Made by a program: the position numbers and the translations under genes. The notes under the pieces are model-generated. The model had not been told where the DNA came from. It did no database searches and saw only the letters and a program-made list of their open reading frames with translations. Below are positions 8,201-16,768 of a stretch of 64,000 bases of DNA, one piece after another (position 1 is the stretch's first letter; the number at the start of each line of letters is the position of its first letter). The DNA comes from TMED14 sp963925545. GTDB taxonomy: Bacteria > Bacteroidota > Bacteroidia > Flavobacteriales > Schleiferiaceae. The stretch lies in assembly GCA_963925545.1 (NCBI GenBank), contig CAWUSA010000012.1, positions 1 through 64,000 on the forward strand, written 5' to 3'.

Positions 8201-10930
8201 ATGGGCAGTTACCGCATCAGTAAAATTTTAGGCGAACTCAATATTGGCCTTGATACCGCCAGTGATTTCTTGAAAGAGAAGGGCCATGACGCACTCAAGA
8301 ATCGCAATGCAAAAATTGATCAGGACCAATACGATGCCTTGGTTGATCAATTTGCTAGTGACAAATCCAAGAAAGTCAAGTCTGAAGAGTTGATCGAGCA
8401 AAAGCGAATTGAGCGTGAAGCCATTACTGCAGCACGTGAGGCAGAAGACGCAGCGAAAGCTGCTGAGGTTGCGAAGACTGAGGCCTTGGTAGCTACCCCC
8501 GATATTACAGAAAAAATTGACCAGAGCCCTAAGCCAGTTGCAAAAGCAGAGGTGAAGGCAGAGCCAGAAGCTGTGGCAAAGGCCCCTGCTAAACCTGATG
8601 AAGTCATCAAGGCTAAGGTTTCAGGATTAAAGGTTAAAGGTAAAATTGATTTAGACGCATTTAAAAAGCCGGCTTCTAAAGCTAAAGGCAAGGCTGCTGC
8701 AAAGCCAGCCAAAGAATCGGCACCTGCTCCAGCCAAGCCTGAAGCGCCAAAGGCAGTCAAGCCTAAAGCTGAAAGCAAACCTGAAATTATTGGGCACACA
8801 ACGGTCTACCAAAAACTCACAGGACCCAAGGTCGTTGGTGAGAAAATTGACTTGACCAAGTTTGAAAAGAAACCCAGTGAAGGCAAGCGCAAACGCATTG
8901 TGAAGGAAGGCCTGCGAGGCCCTGCTGCAGGTGGCGGTCGCACCACTACCGGTGCTGCATCCATTGGCGGTCGCCGTGGACCACAGCATCGTGGACCAGG
9001 CAAAAAACCTAGCGGCCCTGTCAAGGAGGTTTCGAAAGAAGACATCCAAAAAAAGATTCGCGAGACCATGGCTAGAATGAGTGGTGGTCGCAAATCGAAG
9101 GGAAGTAAAATTCGCCGTGACAAACGTGCTGAACGTGCTGAACGCCGTGAAATAGATCAAATTGAACGCGCTGAAGGGGACATGATCCTCAAGTTGACTG
9201 AGTTTGTCACCTTGATGGAAGTGGCCAATATGATGAAGGTGCCAGTGCCAGAAGTGATTTCTTCCTGCATGTCCCTTGGTATCATGGCTTCCATGAACCA
9301 GAGATTGGACAAAGAGACCTTAACGGTTGTTGCCGATGAGTTTGGCTTTGAAGTAGAGTTTGTCGACGAAGAAATGCAAGAGAACCTTGCAGAAGTTGCT
9401 GACGACACAAAGGATTTGGAGCCACGCTCACCCATTGTGACAGTGATGGGCCATGTTGATCATGGTAAGACCTCGCTTTTGGATTACATCCGTGAAGCCA
9501 ATGTTATTGCCGGTGAGGCGGGTGGTATCACCCAGCACATTGGTGCTTACGATGTTCAATTGAAAGATGGTCAACATATCACATTTTTGGACACACCGGG
9601 CCACGAGGCATTTACTGCCATGCGAGCTCGCGGTGCGCAAGTCACAGATGTTGCTATTATTGTGGTGTCTGCGGATGACGATGTCATGCCGCAAACCAAG
9701 GAGGCCATCAGCCACGCTCAAGCGGCAGGCGTCCCTATCGTATTTGCCATCAACAAGATTGATAGACCAGATGCTAATCCTGAGAAAATCAAGGAGCAGT
9801 TATCTGCCATGAACCTCCTGGTGGAGGATTGGGGCGGAAAGATCCAGTCACAAGATGTGTCTGCAAAGATCGGAACTCATGTTGACAAGCTCTTGGAAAA
9901 GGTGTTGCTTGAGGCCGAACTCTTGGAGCTCAAAGCCAATCCCAACCGAGAGGCACGTGGAACGGTCATTGAGTCTACCTTGGATAAAGGCCGTGGCTAT
10001 GTTACCACCCTCTTGGTACAAAATGGCTCCTTCAAAGTTGGCGACTACATCCTTGCGGGTCAATACTCGGGTAAGGTTCGCGCCATGATGGACGAGCGAG
10101 GCAATAAAATGGCCGTTGCTAGACCTTCCAAGCCTGTGTCTATTCTAGGGCTCGATGGGGCACCTTCTGCAGGAGACAGCTTCAATATCATGGCTGATGA
10201 ACGCGAAGCAAAGGCTGTTGCCACCAAGCGTCAGCAAATGGCCCGTGAACAATCCGTTCGATCTCAGAAGAAACTCACCCTCGATGAAATTGGTCGTCGA
10301 TTGGCTGTGGGAGACTTCCAGGAACTCAACATCGTCCTCAAGGGCGATGTCGACGGCTCTATCGAAGCATTGACAGATTCCTTGCAGCGATTGACCACAG
10401 AAGAAATCCAAGTGAATATCATTCACAGGGGAGTGGGCGGCATAACCGAATCAGATGTATTGTTAGCAGCTGCTTCAGATGCAATAATCATTGGCTTCCA
10501 AGTTCGACCGACCGGCACATGCCGCAAGTTGGCAGAGAAAGAGGAAGTTGAAATTCGCCTGTACAGCATCATCTATGACGCCATCAATGAAGTGAAGGAA
10601 GCCATGACTGGCATGCTCTCACCTGACGTGAAGGAGGAGATTGTTTGCAACTTGGAGATCCGAGAGGTATTCAAGATTTCCAAATTCGGCACCATTGCTG
10701 GTTGCATGGTTACCGATGGCGTGATTTTGCGCAACACCACTGTTCGCATCATTCGTGATTCGGTCGTGATTTACACTGGCGAATTGGGTTCTCTCAAACG
10801 CTTCAAGGACGAAGTCAAAGAAGTCAAGAAAGGCATGGAATGTGGTTTGAACATCAACAATTTCAACGACATCAAAGCCGGTGACGTGATAGAGGGCTAC
10901 AAGGAAGTTGAGGTTCAGAGAGAACTCTAA
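8201..10930 (+). CDS. infB: Translation initiation factor IF-2
   Basis: 909 residues. IF-2 is the GTPase that brings fMet-tRNA to the 30S initiation complex. The N-terminus (1-~60) has the IF2_N fold, followed by a long Ala/Lys/Pro/Glu-rich linker (about 70-310) typical of the family and unlikely to fold. The GTPase domain starts near residue 410: GHVDHGKTS P-loop, DTPGHEAF switch II and NKIDRP specificity motif. Domains II-IV follow to the end, with GDVDGSIEAL. It ends convergently against the lolD-like gene with 27 bp between. Confidence 0.97.
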   Translation: MGSYRISKILGELNIGLDTASDFLKEKGHDALKNRNAKIDQDQYDALVDQFASDKSKKVKSEELIEQKRIEREAITAAREAEDAAKAAEVAKTEALVATPDITEKIDQSPKPVAKAEVKAEPEAVAKAPAKPDEVIKAKVSGLKVKGKIDLDAFKKPASKAKGKAAAKPAKESAPAPAKPEAPKAVKPKAESKPEIIGHTTVYQKLTGPKVVGEKIDLTKFEKKPSEGKRKRIVKEGLRGPAAGGGRTTTGAASIGGRRGPQHRGPGKKPSGPVKEVSKEDIQKKIRETMARMSGGRKSKGSKIRRDKRAERAERREIDQIERAEGDMILKLTEFVTLMEVANMMKVPVPEVISSCMSLGIMASMNQRLDKETLTVVADEFGFEVEFVDEEMQENLAEVADDTKDLEPRSPIVTVMGHVDHGKTSLLDYIREANVIAGEAGGITQHIGAYDVQLKDGQHITFLDTPGHEAFTAMRARGAQVTDVAIIVVSADDDVMPQTKEAISHAQAAGVPIVFAINKIDRPDANPEKIKEQLSAMNLLVEDWGGKIQSQDVSAKIGTHVDKLLEKVLLEAELLELKANPNREARGTVIESTLDKGRGYVTTLLVQNGSFKVGDYILAGQYSGKVRAMMDERGNKMAVARPSKPVSILGLDGAPSAGDSFNIMADEREAKAVATKRQQMAREQSVRSQKKLTLDEIGRRLAVGDFQELNIVLKGDVDGSIEALTDSLQRLTTEEIQVNIIHRGVGGITESDVLLAAASDAIIIGFQVRPTGTCRKLAEKEEVEIRLYSIIYDAINEVKEAMTGMLSPDVKEEIVCNLEIREVFKISKFGTIAGCMVTDGVILRNTTVRIIRDSVVIYTGELGSLKRFKDEVKEVKKGMECGLNINNFNDIKAGDVIEGYKEVEVQREL

Positions 10931-10957
10931 GAATCACCTTTTTGGTAAGCGCTCCCC

Positions 10958-11647
10958 TTACAGGATTTTGGTATCGGACTCAATGCGTCCGTCTTTGAGA
11001 CGGATGATTCGCTTAGCGTATTGAGCAATTTCCTCCTCATGGGTCACCACAATGAGGGTATTCCCTTGTGCATTGATGGCGTCAAATTGCTTCATAATAT
11101 CCACTGAGGTTTCAGAATCTAGATTGCCAGTTGGCTCGTCAGCTAAAATCATAGAAGGCTTGTTCACCATGGCGCGAGCAATGGCTACACGTTGCCGCTG
11201 ACCACCAGATAATTGGTTGGGTTGGTGATCCATGCGGTCATCCAAGCCCACGTCGGCCAATACCTCAGCCGCGCGCTGCAAGCGATCAGCTTTCCCAATC
11301 CCGGCATAGACCAATGGCAAAGCCACGTTTTGCAAGGCTGTCTGGCGGGGAATGAGGTTGAATGTTTGAAAGACAAAACCGATTTCTCGGTTGCGTATAT
11401 CTGCCAATTGATCGTCAGTCATGTCACTGACATCTTGATTAGCAAGGTTGTAATTGCCTGATGTTGGGGTGTCTAGACAGCCTAATAGATTCATCAAGGT
11501 AGATTTACCAGAGCCAGAAGGCCCCATCAAGGCAACGTACTCACCTTCCATGATATCAAGGTCAATGTCTTTGAGAACATAGACAGTTTGACTGCCTAAT
11601 GGGAAATTTCGCACAATGTTGCGCAGCTGAATAACAGGTTTTTCCAT
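10958..11647 (-). CDS. ABC transporter ATP-binding protein, LolD/MacB-like
   Basis: 229 residues, one complete ATPase domain: Walker A GPSGSGKST (42-50), signature LSGGQRQR, Walker B MILADEPTGNLD and the switch VTHEEE. The DLTD-type sequence and size match the LolD/MacB/FtsE branch, which drives envelope-spanning extraction or mechanotransmission rather than channel transport. No cognate permease lies nearby. Its ATG is 1 bp after the stop of the TonB receptor gene, so it looks like the last gene of the copper operon. Whether it works with that system or only rides on the transcript is open. Confidence 0.9.
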   Translation of the reverse strand: MEKPVIQLRNIVRNFPLGSQTVYVLKDIDLDIMEGEYVALMGPSGSGKSTLMNLLGCLDTPTSGNYNLANQDVSDMTDDQLADIRNREIGFVFQTFNLIPRQTALQNVALPLVYAGIGKADRLQRAAEVLADVGLDDRMDHQPNQLSGGQRQRVAIARAMVNKPSMILADEPTGNLDSETSVDIMKQFDAINAQGNTLIVVTHEEEIAQYAKRIIRLKDGRIESDTKIL

Positions 11648-11648
11648 G

Positions 11649-13790
11649 TTAAAAAATTAAGTTTAGGCCCATGTAGAGGTTGCGGCCAAAGATGGGCCCA
11701 TAGATGCGAATGGCATCAAAGGAAGAAGTAAAATCGGCATGATCGGCAGCCAGCACATTCCCAGCCAGGTCCTTAGCCCCTGAGATGGGGTTGGGTTGGC
11801 GAACATCCAGGGCATTCTCAATGCCAAGGTAAATGTCACCGCCTTTCCAAGCTTTCCTCACCTGGCCGCTGAGCAAGGTGAATGCAGGCGACTGCTCACT
11901 TCCAAAAGCGGTCGGCCCCCCCCATCCGCCAAAAGGCAGACTTTGTGGGCCATAAAACTGTGCCGCGGCATCCAGCTCCCATCCGCCTTTGATGGCTTTG
12001 CTGAGGCTTGCCATGCCACGGTGCTTCGCCACGAAGGGCAATTGAGCCATCGTTTCACCCGAGGGGTTGTCCATGTACTTGGCTTCTGTTATTTGGTTGC
12101 GGTAGGCCAATCGCATGTCAGTTGACTTGTTGAGCTTGTAGTTCAAAGTAACCCCCAGGCTGTTGCTCTGCTTGGCAGGGCTTCCATTGTAGGTGCTTTC
12201 TTGGTAAACCATATGCTGGCCTGGCATCCAGTAATCGTGCACGATGGCGTGATCGAAGACAGTCCAATGCGCATCGGCGGCGATGCTGCCTGGCATGTAC
12301 TCGTAGGTGAAATTGTAGACGTAGCTGGCGCCGGCATTCCAAGCGGACTCAAAAGTGGTCATGTCACCACCCATTAGGTTGCCATAGGCCGCATAAGTCA
12401 AGTTGCGGTTGCTGGCCAATCGCCCCAAGGATTCAACCATCGGTAAGGCCATGCGGAAGCCGCGACCTGCAGACAGCCTGATGGTTTGCAGTTTGGTGGG
12501 AGCGTAGCGAAGGTGCATCCTGGGAGACCATTGCAAACCGGCAATGCTATGCTGATCCATACGCAATCCGCCCACAGCGGTGAAAGATTCCAACGGTGTG
12601 TAAGTCCATTCGGAGTATGCACCAAGGTTGGTTTCTGTCCACGACCCTGAGTATTCCCCCTGGCCATTGCGCCCTTGATTCATGTCGTAGGCATCGATGT
12701 TGAAAACCATGCCTGAAGTTTGGTAGAGCTGCCCTTCCAGGACTTCAGCCCTGACAAGCACCTGAGTCAGTCCACCTTGCTGTGTATGGTTGAAGGTTCG
12801 CTTATTCAAGAGGTCAGCATCTGAGCCAAAATGCCCATTGAGCCCCTGGCTGTACCAATGGTTGATAACGCCAATGCTCAAATCATTATGATTGGGTGAA
12901 ACCCAGCCAGTTTTTGCCGTGAAGGCTAATCGGTCTTGGTTGATGGCGTTGGACCATGGCTGGTTGATAGGTGATGAGTCAAAGAGTGATCCACCCTGAC
13001 CACCGCGCTTTTCATCGGTCAAACCATGCAGGGTGAAGAGGCCTTCAAGGCCATTGGTTCCCCAGTATTTTGCGCGAAGCATGACGTTAGCTTGATTCCC
13101 TAAGGGCATGTCCATGAATCCATCTTGATTCCTGTCGTTAGCGATGTTGCGGCCAGACACATGGCCCAGCATGCCTACCGACCATTGGTCATTGAGGTTT
13201 GTGCCCATAGCAATGTTGCCTTCCATGCGGCCACCTTGATTCACATAGCTGTTCAATAAGATGTCACCACGGCCTTCAGCATCAGGACCTAAGGCGTCAT
13301 TGGCCATTTCATCAGGCTTGAGCAATTCCACATTGATTTGACCTGTGATGCTTTCATGTCCATTAAGTGCTGAGCCAATGCCCTTGGTCAATTGTATGGA
13401 CTCGATCCATGCACCTGGAATGAAGCTCAAACCAGAGTTGCTCAGCAAGCCCCGAACCAGCGGTGTCAATTCTGTTTGGATGTGGGCGTATTTACCTGCC
13501 AGGCCAAAGAGCATGATCTGCTTGGTCCCTGTTACTGCATCGGTGAATGACACGTCAATGCTAGGGTTGGTCTCAAAGCTTTCTGATAAGTTGCAGCAAG
13601 CTGCCTTTTTCAGTTCCTTTTTGCTAATGGTGTTGACAAAAGTCGCAGATTTTGCAGAGATGAATGTAGCTGCAGCTTCAGCGCGAACTTCAATGTCCTT
13701 CAAGTCAACAGATTGGTAGAGGTTGGTATCTGCTTGACCCATGGCAGAATAGCTCGCGCACAGGCCAACAAGCAAAACAGATGTCTTCAT
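11649..13790 (-). CDS. TonB-dependent outer-membrane receptor, probable copper/metal type
   Basis: About 713 residues. Signal peptide, then a plug domain (about 30-160: DIEVRAEAAATF, TKQIMLFGLAGKYA, IQLTKGIGSALNGHESITGQINVEL) and a 22-strand-type barrel ending in aromatic GLNLIF. There is no carboxypeptidase-like N-terminal domain. The plug contains a Cys-Cys pair (AACCNLSESF, Cys65-Cys66), unusual in this family and seen by me only in receptors beside HMA genes. ATG 13790 is chosen because the signal peptide starts there. Fourth gene of the MbnP/di-haem/HMA operon, so a copper or copper-complex substrate is inferred. Confidence 0.88.
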   Translation of the reverse strand: MKTSVLLVGLCASYSAMGQADTNLYQSVDLKDIEVRAEAAATFISAKSATFVNTISKKELKKAACCNLSESFETNPSIDVSFTDAVTGTKQIMLFGLAGKYAHIQTELTPLVRGLLSNSGLSFIPGAWIESIQLTKGIGSALNGHESITGQINVELLKPDEMANDALGPDAEGRGDILLNSYVNQGGRMEGNIAMGTNLNDQWSVGMLGHVSGRNIANDRNQDGFMDMPLGNQANVMLRAKYWGTNGLEGLFTLHGLTDEKRGGQGGSLFDSSPINQPWSNAINQDRLAFTAKTGWVSPNHNDLSIGVINHWYSQGLNGHFGSDADLLNKRTFNHTQQGGLTQVLVRAEVLEGQLYQTSGMVFNIDAYDMNQGRNGQGEYSGSWTETNLGAYSEWTYTPLESFTAVGGLRMDQHSIAGLQWSPRMHLRYAPTKLQTIRLSAGRGFRMALPMVESLGRLASNRNLTYAAYGNLMGGDMTTFESAWNAGASYVYNFTYEYMPGSIAADAHWTVFDHAIVHDYWMPGQHMVYQESTYNGSPAKQSNSLGVTLNYKLNKSTDMRLAYRNQITEAKYMDNPSGETMAQLPFVAKHRGMASLSKAIKGGWELDAAAQFYGPQSLPFGGWGGPTAFGSEQSPAFTLLSGQVRKAWKGGDIYLGIENALDVRQPNPISGAKDLAGNVLAADHADFTSSFDAIRIYGPIFGRNLYMGLNLIF

Positions 13791-13831
13791 GAGCTTCAAG
13801 GGGTCAAGGATGATGCCAGACAATGGATTCT

Positions 13832-14188
13832 TTATTTATGATTGTTCACAACGTCTTCATCCTTGTACTTGCAGCAGCCATTCAAAGCGTCGTAATCGTC
13901 GGATTTTGCTTTGACTTTTTGCGTGTCATGACCCACTGCAGCCACAGCTCGGTGCAGGTCCATTTCGCTGACCTTTTTTGGCTTGTAAACCACAAATACC
14001 TCGTGGCTTTCCACGTCCCATTCAGCAGCCCATACACCGGGTGTTTCAAGCAGGGCTTTTTCAATTCGGGTTTCGCACATGCCACAAACCCCATCTACTT
14101 CAAAGCGGATTTCAACTTTACGTTGACCAAAGGATTGCAGGCTGGCCATCATCAAGATGGCAAATAAAAGATTAGAGAGCTTGTTCAT
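13832..14188 (-). CDS. Secreted heavy-metal-associated (HMA) domain protein
   Basis: 118 residues: signal peptide (1-~21, SFGQ cleavage region), then a ferredoxin-like HMA domain (about 23-90) with a CxxC metal site GVCGMCETRIE (Cys35, Cys38). Cytoplasmic Atx1/CopZ proteins have the same site as GMTCxxC. The tail carries a second thiol pair (NGCCKYKDED, Cys105-Cys106) before an acidic/His end. Export of an HMA domain suggests a periplasmic copper chaperone or scavenger. The start overlaps the stop of the di-haem gene by 4 bp, giving translational coupling. Confidence 0.9.
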   Translation of the reverse strand: MNKLSNLLFAILMMASLQSFGQRKVEIRFEVDGVCGMCETRIEKALLETPGVWAAEWDVESHEVFVVYKPKKVSEMDLHRAVAAVGHDTQKVKAKSDDYDALNGCCKYKDEDVVNNHK

Positions 14189-15252
14189 TGGTAAGGGTTT
14201 TGGAAGAGGGTGTCTGTAGAAATACTGGGATCATTCAAGGTGTTCAAAAAGGCAATGATGTCCATTTTGTCTTGCAAATTTAACCCAAGTCCGTTGGCAA
14301 AGTTACCCATGCCTGGATCAATGTTGGGGGAATTGCTGTGTACATTTTCATTGTAGAAATTCAGAACTTCCATCAGGGTGTTGAAGCGGCCATCATGCAT
14401 GTAGGGTGCCGTGAAGGCAAGGTTTCTGAGCGATGGCACCTTGAATTTGCCATTGTCGGAGGCCTTGCCCGTGAAATCACCAAGCCCTAGGTCGGTCAAG
14501 ACAGAATCCAAACCGTTGTTCATCATTTTGTGATTAGTCGCCAACACACCACCGTGGCAGTGAAAGCAGTCAGCTCCTGCGTTGGGTGAATTAGGGTTGA
14601 CTTCGCCATTGAACAAGAGAATGCCGCGTTGTTCAGGTGCGGTGAAGCTTGCCATGCCAGCAATGACTTGGTCAAACTTGCTGTTGCCACTGATGATGGT
14701 GTGCATGAATTGCTCCATGGCCATGCCAAGGTGCTCTTCGTCAATCTTGTTGCGGCCAAAGGCCTCTCTGAAGCCTTTCCGGTAGCGATCACTGGCCTTC
14801 AGGCGCTCAATGACTGCGGCCAGTGAAGCATCCATCTCTAAGGCATCTTGGATGGGCATCAAGGATTGTTCACGCAAGGATGCTGCCCGGCCATTCCAGA
14901 AAAAAACGGCGTCCCATGCCAGATTGTGCAAAGCCATGGAGTTTCTGCCACCAGGAAGTCCATGGATGCCTGTGCTGAAAGCCTTAGCACTGTCGGTGAA
15001 ACCAAAAGCAGAAACGTGACAACTTGCACAGCTCTGTGTGCTGTCGCCAGATAGTGTGGGATCGTAAAAGAGTTGACGGCCCAGCAAGATGCCTTCCACC
15101 GTCAGTGGATTGTCTCCAGCTATGTCGGGGGGAGGGAACCCAGGAGGAATTTCCAAGAGGTAAGCTGTCGTGTTAGGTTTATTCCAGCCTTCGTCACAAC
15201 TTGTCGTAGACAAGGTAAGCAGTGAAAGAACAACAGGCAGCAAATGCTTCAT
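14185..15252 (-). CDS. Di-haem cytochrome c peroxidase family protein (MauG/MbnH-like)
   Basis: 355 residues. A lipoprotein-type N-terminus (TTSCDEG, Cys19) precedes two c-type haem sites: C75-x-x-C78-H79 and C229-x-x-C232-H233. The conserved LGRQLFYDPTLSGD start and VPSLRNLAFTAPYMHDG block are those of bacterial di-haem peroxidases and MauG. In the characterised MbnP-MbnH pair, MbnH uses its haems to oxidise a tryptophan of MbnP to kynurenine. The adjacent mbnP-like gene (12 bp upstream) makes that role more likely here than plain peroxide detoxification. Motifs are seen; the substrate is inferred. Confidence 0.9.
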   Translation of the reverse strand: MKHLLPVVLSLLTLSTTSCDEGWNKPNTTAYLLEIPPGFPPPDIAGDNPLTVEGILLGRQLFYDPTLSGDSTQSCASCHVSAFGFTDSAKAFSTGIHGLPGGRNSMALHNLAWDAVFFWNGRAASLREQSLMPIQDALEMDASLAAVIERLKASDRYRKGFREAFGRNKIDEEHLGMAMEQFMHTIISGNSKFDQVIAGMASFTAPEQRGILLFNGEVNPNSPNAGADCFHCHGGVLATNHKMMNNGLDSVLTDLGLGDFTGKASDNGKFKVPSLRNLAFTAPYMHDGRFNTLMEVLNFYNENVHSNSPNIDPGMGNFANGLGLNLQDKMDIIAFLNTLNDPSISTDTLFQNPYQ

Positions 15253-15263
15253 GGGTCAGTACG

Positions 15264-16019
15264 CTAATGGATGTCTTTGATACTGAATGCCCCCATGAGG
15301 TTGTCTCTAACCTTGGACGCGAGGCCGTTGTCAAAGGTGCTGTGAGTGAAGTCTCCTGTAATGGCTGGCTCGATAAGGTGGGTGCCATCAAAAATGTTAG
15401 CCAGGTTGAAGTCTACGGTGACATTTCTGTCACGGCGGAAATCAATGTCCTGTAGGATGTCTACCCTGACGCGATTGCTGTCAATTCCGATGTGGTAAAG
15501 GAAGTATTTGGTGCCTGTGCTGGTGGCATAGGTGCCTTCCAGGGCAGAAAAAATGTAGCCGGCAGTCCATCCCCAATGCAAGCCATTGACGGTAGGATTC
15601 AACGGATGACCAGCGGGCCACATAGAGGGGTCACCGTGATTGGCAAAGGCGTCAGGGCCAATGTAAAAACGGATACCACCGTAGTGGCCGGGGTTGATCT
15701 GTTCAGTCAGGGTCCAGTTGCGATCGCTGAGATCGCCAGCCATGTGCACATAGGCAGCTGAACCGCCAATTTCGTTAGCCACTTCGCCATTTTCATCGAG
15801 CAAAGAGAAATCGGTCAGGATTAAATCGCTCCGCACGAAGGTGAATGCATCATTGGTTGTGGCCGATTGATGCTGACTTTGTTCATAGATGACCTCAGTG
15901 CCATCAAAGACGGGAGCGAAGGTGATGCTGATATCCACGGGCCCTTTTTTCAATCCGTCGCAACCGACCAGCAGAATGGCTAGTGAAAGGAGGGGTAAAA
16001 ATTTTTGGCTTGATTTCAT
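15264..16019 (-). CDS. MbnP-family copper-binding lipoprotein
   Basis: 251 residues. Lipobox LLVGCDG (Cys20). The body has family hallmarks: VDISITFAPVFDG, FVRSDLILTDFSL, GGIRFYIG, and the signature PTVNGLHWGWTAGYIF (133-148). That segment contains Trp139 and Trp141 beside His138. Known MbnP proteins bind copper only after a Trp is oxidised to kynurenine by the MauG-like partner MbnH, encoded next door here. First gene of the minus-strand operon; a -7 box TATATTTG and a palindrome lie between its start and the divergent sco gene. Which Trp is modified is not known from sequence alone. Confidence 0.88.
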   Translation of the reverse strand: MKSSQKFLPLLSLAILLVGCDGLKKGPVDISITFAPVFDGTEVIYEQSQHQSATTNDAFTFVRSDLILTDFSLLDENGEVANEIGGSAAYVHMAGDLSDRNWTLTEQINPGHYGGIRFYIGPDAFANHGDPSMWPAGHPLNPTVNGLHWGWTAGYIFSALEGTYATSTGTKYFLYHIGIDSNRVRVDILQDIDFRRDRNVTVDFNLANIFDGTHLIEPAITGDFTHSTFDNGLASKVRDNLMGAFSIKDIH

Positions 16020-16033
16020 GGCTTAATGTTGAA

Positions 16034-16070
16034 ATTTGTACGAAATATCCTCAGTGAGGATACAAATATA
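16034..16070. promoter_or_regulatory. Divergent mbnP/sco promoter with perfect 17-bp palindrome
   Basis: TATCCTCA (16046-16053), centre G, TGAGGATA (16055-16062) form a perfect palindrome. An outer ATTTGTA (16034-16040) / TACAAAT (16061-16067) pair extends the symmetry. On the minus strand TATATTTG (16070-16063) matches the TAnnTTTG -7 box, so the palindrome covers the expected start of the mbnP transcript. Best read as an operator; it could also form an RNA hairpin. Confidence 0.6.
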
Positions 16071-16075
16071 ATGCC

Positions 16076-16768
16076 ATGGGCTTGAAGCGAACAGAGAGAA
16101 CCAAGTTGTTGATACTGATAATGATCTTTATCCTTGGCGTGGCTGTTGCTTTCAGCATTCAAAAGCCCACCCCTTACTTGCCGGTACTGAACCCTGCCGA
16201 CATCGAGCCATCGGTGGTGGCTGACAGCCTTGAACGAGTTGGTAGCGGTCATGTGGTTGGTGAGTTCAATCTGGTCAACCAGTTGGGGGAATCGGTGAGT
16301 CGAAGCGATGTGGACGGAAAAATCCGCGTGGTCAGCTATTTCTTCACCACCTGTCCAGGCATCTGCATTGACATGACCGCCAACCTCAAGTTGGTGCAAG
16401 CCGCCTTCCTCAATGACCACCGTGTGATGATCATGTCTCACAGTGCCACTCCGGTTTACGATTCCGTTCCTGTGCTTCAAGCTTATGGTGAGGCCAATGG
16501 CATCGACCCCCAGCGTTGGTGGCTTTTAACGGGTGACCCAAAGGAGCTCAACACATTGGCCAGAACCAGCTATTTTACTGTGTTAGAAGAAGGTCAGGGC
16601 TGGGATGAACACAGCTTCATTCACACAGAAAATCTGGTGCTGATTGACCACAAGGGACAACTACGAGGCTACTATGACGGGACCCGTGAAGATCAGGCAG
16701 AGATGCTTGTTGGGCATATACAATACCTGATAGACAAACAGGAAAAAGCGCTTTCAGATGAAGGATAA
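16076..16768 (+). CDS. Sco1/SenC/PrrC family copper chaperone
   Basis: 230 residues. An N-terminal membrane anchor (about 10-28) leads to a thioredoxin-like periplasmic domain with the copper site TTCPGICIDM (Cys93, Cys97) and distal His183 (FIHTENLVLID). Sco proteins deliver copper to the CuA centre of cytochrome oxidase or act as thiol redox proteins. It is transcribed away from the mbnP operon from the same 56-bp intergenic region, which supports a shared copper theme. Its end overlaps the next gene by 11 bp. Confidence 0.92.
   Translation: MGLKRTERTKLLILIMIFILGVAVAFSIQKPTPYLPVLNPADIEPSVVADSLERVGSGHVVGEFNLVNQLGESVSRSDVDGKIRVVSYFFTTCPGICIDMTANLKLVQAAFLNDHRVMIMSHSATPVYDSVPVLQAYGEANGIDPQRWWLLTGDPKELNTLARTSYFTVLEEGQGWDEHSFIHTENLVLIDHKGQLRGYYDGTREDQAEMLVGHIQYLIDKQEKALSDEG

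Noticed and set aside
16020..16075. Methanobactin precursor gene near the MbnP/MbnH pair
   Set aside because: No short Cys-containing precursor frame and no MbnB/MbnC-type genes are seen anywhere in the locus, so this is not a methanobactin operon.
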